A DNA stretch of 12,618 nt, taken from Isotricha intestinalis. Lineage: Eukaryota; Ciliophora; Litostomatea; Vestibuliferida; Isotrichidae. Where the stretch lies: positions 1 to 12,618 of the forward strand of contig JAJJLU010004484.1 of assembly GCA_023807065.1 (NCBI GenBank), read 5' to 3'. A program made the position numbers and the translations under genes. Below are positions 8,134 through 12,618 of the stretch, piece by piece (the first letter of the stretch is position 1; each line of letters begins with the position of its first letter). Below the pieces are notes generated by a model. It made no database searches and was not told where the DNA came from. It saw only the letters and a program-made list of their open reading frames with translations.

Positions 8134-9264
8134 TTAATTATCATTATTACATTGAATAATAGCACTATTAATGCCATGTTTAAGATTTCTAGTAACATTA
8201 GTACCTTCTTGACTAGAACTAGAAATTAAAACAGGTCCAACATCTTTTTTCCCTTCATTCCAATATCCTTTAATCCACTTTCTTTCAATAGGATCATAAC
8301 TTTCTCCTTCACCTTGTTGTTTCCCATTTTTCCAAAAACCTTTATATTTCTTTCCATTAGGCCATTCAAATATACCATAACCATCTTTTTTATCATTTTT
8401 ATAATGTCCAATATATCTCCTTCCATCAGGCCATTTAAAAACTCCTTCACCTTCAATTTTATTATATTTCCAATCACCATTATATTCTCTTCCATCACTC
8501 CAAATGTATATTCCTTTCCCATGCATTTGATTATTTAAAAAATTACCTGTATAATTAGCACCATCTATATATTTAAATTTACCTTTTCCTGTTTTTTGAC
8601 CTAATTTAAATTCACCTGTATAACTTGTTCCATTATTCCATTTTTCTGTTCCTATTCCTTCTTGTCTATCATCTTTCCATTTACCTTCATATATCACATC
8701 ATTAGATTTATATATACCATAACCATTTGCTTTATTATCTTCCCAATCTCCTTCATATTCTTCTAAATCTTTAAAGATTAATTTACCCTTTCCATAAGCT
8801 TTATCATTCTTAAATTGACCATAATATGTTGAACCATTATTAAATTTTAATATTCCTCTTCCATGTTTCTGATTGTTTGATTGGTTAAATTCACCAAAAT
8901 ATTGCGTTCCATTTGTATACTCTATTGTTTTTAAACATACTATTGGTATATCATCATTTAATGATTCATAATTTTCGAAAAGATATTTTATTTCTTCATT
9001 GGTTATTTTGGAATTTAATGATGTTTGGTATGGTAAATCTGGTTCCATATATGGAAAAAATTTTCCTAGTTGAAGATTTTGGAGATTTAATTTCTTTCTT
9101 GTTAAAAATCCCTTTATGTGACTTTGAATTGATATTAAGGATTTTAGGAATTTATCTTTCTTTAACTTCGAAGTTTTGTTTATTATTAGGTTTATATCAT
9201 CTGTTATTATTGATATATCTTTTTCTGAGTTTCTATTTCTTAAACATGAACAATTTGTCCCCAT
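8134..9264 (-). CDS. Lipid-anchored IQ-motif and MORN-repeat protein
   Basis: The 376-residue protein begins MGTNCSC, a strong N-myristoylation signal (Gly2, Ser6) with adjacent cysteines (C5, C7, and C110 elsewhere) suited to palmitoylation of C5/C7, so it should sit on a membrane. An IQ motif follows (about 46-57: IQSHIKGFLTRK, matching IQxxxKGxxxR), a likely calmodulin or centrin binding site. Residues 122-322 hold nine MORN repeats on a regular 22-25 residue period, each starting Y-x-G-x-[FWY] (near Y122, Y147, Y170, Y192, Y215, Y238, Y261, Y284, Y307) with the GxGxxxx second half. A degenerate tenth unit reads KGYWNEGKKD (332-341). MORN arrays act as membrane-associated or cytoskeletal scaffolds, and some are fused to lipid kinases, but no kinase domain is present here. 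The C-terminal 35 residues are Ser/Asn-rich. The start is fixed by the lipidation motif and the stop is TAA. It is divergent from the Myb gene. Confidence 0.93.
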   Translation of the reverse strand: MGTNCSCLRNRNSEKDISIITDDINLIINKTSKLKKDKFLKSLISIQSHIKGFLTRKKLNLQNLQLGKFFPYMEPDLPYQTSLNSKITNEEIKYLFENYESLNDDIPIVCLKTIEYTNGTQYFGEFNQSNNQKHGRGILKFNNGSTYYGQFKNDKAYGKGKLIFKDLEEYEGDWEDNKANGYGIYKSNDVIYEGKWKDDRQEGIGTEKWNNGTSYTGEFKLGQKTGKGKFKYIDGANYTGNFLNNQMHGKGIYIWSDGREYNGDWKYNKIEGEGVFKWPDGRRYIGHYKNDKKDGYGIFEWPNGKKYKGFWKNGKQQGEGESYDPIERKWIKGYWNEGKKDVGPVLISSSSQEGTNVTRNLKHGINSAIIQCNNDN

Positions 9265-9811
9265 ATTAAATTAATTTATATTTTAATTTATTTAAAATCA
9301 AAAATTATTAATTATTTATTTTTATAGTTATTTAATATAAATAATTATTTATTTTTTTCCTATTTGTCTTTTAAGATAAACTAAATAACAAGAAGAAGAA
9401 TACAAAATTTGGAATATATCATTGATATTTAAAAATATATAAAAGATTAAAATCTATTTTAAAACTTGGAAAGTGTTAAATTATCATTCGGCCAATTAAA
9501 AGAAGGATTATACAATATATTACAAAAAAAAAGATTATAATTTATAAAAAACTCTCAATTAGGGAAAAAAAATCATTCTAATTTCTTTTAAACTAACAAA
9601 ATCATTGAAAAAAATTAAGAAAAAATTGCCGTTCCTTATTCATCTTATAAAGTTATTATTAAAATTTAAAAAAACTTAATAATACTAAACAAAAACTTAA
9701 AGCAAATTAAAAAAATTTTTTTTTTCAAACTTAAAGAAAAAAATTTGATCTTAGTAGAAAGGATATATAAATGATAAGAATTTCCTCATCTATTTTATTA
9801 TAAATAAATTT
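9265..9811. promoter_or_regulatory. Divergent spacer between the MORN and Myb genes
   Basis: This 547-bp region lies between two start codons facing apart and should hold both promoters. The string GGATATATAAATG at 9761-9773, about 40 bases upstream of the Myb ATG, could serve as a TATA-like element, but such strings are common at this base composition. A CCAAT string inside CGGCCAATTA (9489-9498) is the most GC-rich point in the spacer. I see no supported gene; a 25-codon stop-bounded run with coding-like codons (9463-9540) has no ATG. Confidence 0.45.
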
Positions 9812-10633
9812 ATGGAGGCTAAAACTCCAAAACAAAAAATTTTTAAAATTAAAAAAGTAATAAATCAAAAAAAATGGTCTAAAGAAGAAGATGAGAAATT
9901 AATACAAGTTGTAACTTCTCACAATGGAAAAAAATGGAAAGAAGTAGCATCAAATTTTCATAATAAAACTCCTCTTCAATGTTTTAGTAGATATAAGAGA
10001 ATAAGACCAGGAATTTTTAAAGGAACTTGGAAAAAAGAAGAAGATAATTTAATTTTATCTTTAATCAATAAATACGGTACTTCATGGTCAAAAATAAGTA
10101 AAATAATAAAAACTAGAAACGGAAAACAAATAAGAGATAGATATCTTAATGTATTATCTCCAAATATAAATAAAAAAAAATTTACTATTGAAGAAGATAT
10201 TTTATTATTAGAATTATATGCAAAATATGGTCCTAAATGGTCAATTATTCATACACATTTTAAAGATAGAACAACAGATATGATTAAAAATAGATTTCAT
10301 TCTTCTTTAAAAAAAAGATTTGAAGATGAGAAAATCAATAAAATTAATAATCAAATTAATATAAGTCAGCAAATTGAGAAGATTAAAGATAAGGATAATA
10401 ATAATAAAATTAATTTGAATAGAAGTTTACAGTCTACTGAATCAATTACTATAAATAATATAAAAGAAAATTCGACAATTTCAAATTCAAAATTGTCGTA
10501 TCAACCTTATCTTTCTTTACAAAATAATAGAGTAGATAAAGATAATAGGAAAAATATAGATTTACCTACTAATTCTTTATTTAATAATAATGAGCTATTT
10601 GGGATTAATTTTGATGATGATTATGAATATTAA
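9812..10633 (+). CDS. R1R2R3-type Myb DNA-binding protein
   Basis: The 273-residue protein has three consecutive Myb/SANT repeats at about 20-66, 70-116 and 121-168. The aromatic positions keep near-canonical spacing: W22, W42, Y61; W73, W92, Y111; F124, W143, F162. Characteristic signatures are present: WSKEEDEKL, FKGTWKKEEDNLI with SLINKYGTSWSKI, and FTIEEDILLLELYAKYGPKW ending in IKNRFHSSLKKR, where c-Myb R3 has KNHWNS. Such arrays bind DNA with R2 and R3 recognition helices, so this should be a nuclear transcription factor; the R1R2R3 order is shared by animal and plant 3R-Mybs that control cell-cycle genes. A SNAPc4-like role is less likely because only three repeats are present. Residues 170-273 are Asn/Lys/Ser-rich and disordered, ending in an acidic patch (FDDDYEY) that could activate transcription. 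The start ATG is preceded by an A/T-rich leader; the stop is TAA. Confidence 0.92.
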   Translation: MEAKTPKQKIFKIKKVINQKKWSKEEDEKLIQVVTSHNGKKWKEVASNFHNKTPLQCFSRYKRIRPGIFKGTWKKEEDNLILSLINKYGTSWSKISKIIKTRNGKQIRDRYLNVLSPNINKKKFTIEEDILLLELYAKYGPKWSIIHTHFKDRTTDMIKNRFHSSLKKRFEDEKINKINNQINISQQIEKIKDKDNNNKINLNRSLQSTESITINNIKENSTISNSKLSYQPYLSLQNNRVDKDNRKNIDLPTNSLFNNNELFGINFDDDYEY

Positions 10634-10646
10634 TGATAATTAATAT

Positions 10647-10672
10647 ATTACTATTATTTCCATAGTAGTAAT
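10647..10672 (+). repeat. 11-bp hairpin with tetraloop after the Myb stop codon
   Basis: ATTACTATTAT (10647-10657) pairs along its full length with ATAGTAGTAAT (10662-10672), ten Watson-Crick pairs and one U-G wobble, around a UUCC tetraloop. It begins 13 bases after the TAA stop, so it would lie in the 3' UTR. It is the longest compact hairpin I found and includes a C-G pair, making it less likely to be chance than the pure A/T ones. A role in mRNA 3'-end formation or stability is possible but unproven. Confidence 0.5.
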
Positions 10673-11100
10673 TTTATTTCTCTATAAATTTTTCACAAGA
10701 GAAGATTTGTATTTTAAATAAACATATTTTTTGTAAAAACCAGACAATAATAATATTTATTGTTTTTAAATAATATATAATATATTATTAAATATAATAG
10801 TATAAGTTAACCATTATAAGATATTTAATTTTTGATAAAATAATGTTATTCCAAAAAATAATTATTACATATCTTAAAAACATTTTTGATTTTTTTTTAT
10901 AATAAATTAAAATAAAAACTTTAAAACATTATATAAATTATATTAAAAAAAATATAATATAAAGAATTTATCGAATATTTTTATTTTTGATTTTTAAGTT
11001 TATTTCTTTATTAATTTTATTTTTTATCATTTTTTTCTTGCACTATTAATATTTTTTTTGAATATTTTTTGGAAAAATGTTCCATTATGATAAATTATTA

Positions 11101-11169
11101 TTGAAACGCTCATTAAAAATCCGTCACAATAAAATAAGTTCGAATCCTCCAATAACCTTTGAAACGGAT
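11101..11169. other. GC-richer patch with a tRNA-type B box and paired ends (possible RNA gene or tRNA relic)
   Basis: In otherwise nearly pure A/T DNA this patch has many G and C bases. AGTTCGAATCC (11137-11147) matches the Pol III B-box/T-loop consensus GGTTCGANTCC at all but the first base. ATCCGT (11119-11124) is the exact reverse complement of ACGGAT (11164-11169), and TTGAAACG occurs twice (11101-11108 and 11159-11166). A T run at about 11189-11197 could end a Pol III transcript. A normal tRNA does not fold: the T-stem arms (ATAAG and CCTCC) do not pair, no GGTTATT partner for the presumed 3' acceptor AATAACC lies about 70 bases upstream, and I see no A box. It may be a decayed tRNA or another small RNA. 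Confidence 0.25.
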
Positions 11170-11436
11170 CACAAAAAAATATGAGTAATTTTTTTTTGAA
11201 AAAAAATATTAAAAAATTATTCTTAAAAAAATGGAAAGGTTTTTTAACAATATTTGTATATCTAATTTCTGAGAATTAAATGTAAGACTGAATTGAACCA
11301 TTTATATGTTTTGGTAATTATTTGAAATTAAAATGTATCATAAGATAAAAAAATATATTCTTAAATCTTTCATTAAATTGAAAACAAAAGCATATTTATC
11401 ATTATAAATTTGAGTTTAAAGAATTTGGAAATCCTC

Positions 11437-11683
11437 TTATTTTAAACAAGAAATATCTATTTTAGAAAATATTGAATATTTCCAATCTTTCATCATTTGA
11501 AATATATTTTGTATCTTTTCTTCTTTATTAATCATAGAAGTAGTAAAAATAATTTCCTTAATGGAATCACCATTTTCACTTTTTCTACAATTAGTTTCCT
11601 CAAATTCTTCTAAATATTTATCAAAAGAAATCAAAGAAGCATCATATATATACAATTAACATTGAAAAATCTTTTAAATCCAT
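11437..11683 (-). pseudogene. Short gene or relic broken by a TA-dinucleotide slip; possibly small-GTPase-like
   Basis: An ATG at 11683 opens a 13-codon frame (MDLKDFSMLIVYI) that stops at TGA (11642-11644). A second frame, in coding-like codons, runs from just before this point to TAA at 11437 for about 70 residues (starting YDASLISFDKYLEEFEE) but has no ATG at its start: its first codon is TTG preceded by TAA. The two frames meet inside a 9-base TA run (11644-11652). One extra TA unit would join them into a single frame of 82 codons plus stop. The joined part reading LIVYIYDASLISFDKYLEEFEE weakly resembles the strand and helix after the switch II region of Rab-like GTPases (LVYDxxxxxSFxxLxxWLEE), but no P-loop or DTAGQE motif is found upstream. 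It could be a truncated GTPase relic, a real small gene with a sequencing slip, or an exon of a gene with introns. Confidence 0.35.
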
Positions 11684-12469
11684 CTTTCGGAATTAATTGC
11701 TTTATTAATATAATTCAATATATATATATGATTTTTTTTGAAATATAATTGTTTTATTGTTTATAATTTTAATAAAATTTTTTATTGATTTGTATCAAAT
11801 ATCTTAAAACAATAAAAATTTACAAAAACAGTTTTTGTTATAACAAAAATGTTAGAAAAGTTATTTAAAAATATATTGAAGAATTTATTTGAGAATTAAA
11901 GAAAGTTAATTTATATGATGATTAAAAATTAAATATTTTAATCTCTAGATATTTAAAGTAAAATATATTAAAAGTTTTTAAATAATATGTCTTTCTTTTC
12001 TTTTTTATTTATTACTTTATTTCCTTTTTGTAAAATTAATTAACATAAATCATTATCAATCTATTTGATTCAAATTTTGAATATTCATTTTATTGTTTTT
12101 AAATCTTCTCTATAAAAATAATATTTGTATAATAATCTTAATATTTTGTTATATTTAGAATGAATTATAAATTTTTTTTGAAAATTTTGAAGCAGCTTAT
12201 GGCTTGGTTTAATTATTGATAAGGAACATTTTATTTTCTTCCTTTATTATATTTATACTTTTACTGTTTTTTTTTGTGCTATTATTATTATATTTTCTTT
12301 AATTTGTCTTTCTCTTTGTTAAAAAATATACACTAAATAAAAAGAATTTATTTTTATTTTTATTTTGTTAGTGATTTTCTTTTTTTTCGTTAATTTTTTA
12401 TTTGTTCTTAATTTTATATTGTTTTATTTATTTATAATTCTTTTTTAAATTATTTATACTAATAAAGGT
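11684..12469. other. Gene-poor spacer, T-rich on the plus strand
   Basis: About 790 bp without a supported gene. The second half (from about 12000) is strongly T-rich on the plus strand. The only coding-like element is a stop-bounded minus-strand open run at 12085-12243. The string around 12190-12215 is locally GC-richer but shows no RNA fold that I can defend. Confidence 0.45.
12085..12243 (-). other. Stop-bounded open stretch of 52 codons without ATG (possible gene relic)
   Basis: Between a TAA at 12244-12246 and a TGA at 12085-12087 the minus strand stays open for 52 codons, including SIIKPSHKLLQNFQKKF and ending YREDLKTIK. It has no ATG, so it is not a gene as it stands. It ends in TGA, whereas the genes here end in TAA. 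A run this long is uncommon but not impossible by chance in 800 bp of six-frame A/T-rich sequence. It could be an exon or a decayed fragment. Confidence 0.15.
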
Positions 12470-12618
12470 TTATTTTTTAGTTTTGAAAACAATTCCCATT
12501 GATTGTAATTTCGTTTGTAATTTTTTAATATATCTTCTGTGTTTAATAATTTCACTCTCTTTTTCATAAGATATCATTGCAATTTGACATTTAACAGTAG
12601 AATATTCATCATTTATTT
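12470..12618 (-). CDS. C-terminal 48 codons of an unidentified protein (cut by window edge)
   Basis: The minus strand is open from the window's right edge to a TAA at 12470-12472, giving 48 codons of the 3' end of a gene whose start lies beyond the window. The encoded tail includes CQIAMISYEKESEIIKHRRY followed by IKKLQTKLQSMGI and a Lys-rich end. It is charged, helical and coiled-coil-like, with Ile/Leu spacing suggesting heptads. Codon use matches the other genes and the TAA stop agrees with them. The family cannot be named from this fragment. It could also be a last exon. Confidence 0.6.
   Translation of the reverse strand, partial: INDEYSTVKCQIAMISYEKESEIIKHRRYIKKLQTKLQSMGIVFKTKK

Larger units (their letters stand above)
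10634..11436. other. Gene-poor spacer downstream of the Myb gene
   Basis: About 800 bp with no supported protein gene. It contains a hairpin immediately after the Myb stop (10647-10672), a second perfect 7-bp hairpin at 10744-10763 (ACAATAA, 6-base loop, TTATTGT) followed by a T run, a 12-bp A/T palindrome near 10780, and the GC-richer patch at 11101-11169 described separately. The rest is A/T-rich filler with stops in all frames. Confidence 0.5.

Noticed and set aside
8226..8522. 98-codon minus-strand and 74-codon plus-strand open frames inside the MORN gene.
   Set aside because: They are shadows of the MORN repeats in other frames; the periodic Gly/Tyr/Trp coding pattern keeps stops out.
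8913..9269. 118-codon plus-strand open frame opposite the 5' end of the MORN gene.
   Set aside because: It is antisense to the lipidation signal and IQ region of a clear gene and encodes only Leu/Phe-rich low-complexity sequence.
9463..9540. 25-codon stop-bounded run with coding-like codons upstream of the Myb gene.
   Set aside because: It has no ATG and is too short to separate from chance.
10744..10763. Hairpin plus T run resembling a bacterial rho-independent terminator.
   Set aside because: The stem is nearly all A-T and the DNA is eukaryotic, so such a terminator is not expected; it is most likely a chance structure.
11134..11158. Intact tRNA gene around the TTCGAAT loop.
   Set aside because: The T-stem does not pair and no matching 5' acceptor strand or A box is present, on either strand.
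1..12618. CRISPR arrays, insertion sequences, viral genes or a defence island.
   Set aside because: No spaced direct repeats, transposase, integrase, capsid or polymerase motifs were found; the gene content is ordinary eukaryotic.

Overview
The window is eukaryotic nuclear DNA from a very AT-rich protist. Every identifiable protein is eukaryote-specific: a VAP-type MSP-domain membrane protein, a CBM20-GT20-TPP trehalose-phosphate synthase homologue, an actin-related protein, a PHO80-type cyclin, a lipidated IQ/MORN-repeat protein and a three-repeat Myb. Genes are compact and show no introns. They read in the standard code, and every gene whose stop lies inside the window ends in TAA. Noncoding DNA is almost pure A/T. 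PHO80-type cyclins, divergent actins, R1R2R3 Mybs and N-terminally lipidated MORN proteins together fit a ciliate that keeps the standard code (a litostome/rumen-type or Stentor-like lineage). The starch-binding domain on the trehalose protein would suit an organism storing starch-like granules. This is an inference: anaerobic fungi and other AT-rich protists are not excluded, and no telomere or rRNA is present to settle it.

Layout. 1-1101 (minus) is the N-terminal 367 codons of an unrecognised Lys/Asn-rich protein cut by the window edge. A 545-bp divergent spacer separates it from a tail-anchored VAP-like gene (1647-2300, plus). Four minus-strand genes follow in tandem: the trehalose-phosphate synthase/phosphatase homologue (2426-5467), an actin-related protein (5700-6836), a small cyclin (7414-7986) and a MORN protein (8134-9264). 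A second divergent spacer (547 bp) leads to an R1R2R3 Myb (9812-10633, plus). The last 2 kb is gene-poor. It holds a GC-richer patch with a tRNA-type B box (about 11101-11169), a short minus-strand gene or relic broken by one TA dinucleotide (11437-11683), and the 3' end of another minus-strand gene (12470-12618).

The genes do not form an obvious pathway; they look like unrelated housekeeping and regulatory genes packed together. The most interesting gene is the trehalose protein. Its starch-binding module looks intact, but both the glucosyltransferase and phosphatase halves have lost key catalytic residues, so it reads as a starch-tethered regulatory pseudoenzyme rather than an enzyme. The neighbouring actin-related protein has likewise lost residues that hydrolyse ATP. 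The window therefore contains two adjacent genes whose ancestral enzymatic activities appear to be gone while the folds remain.
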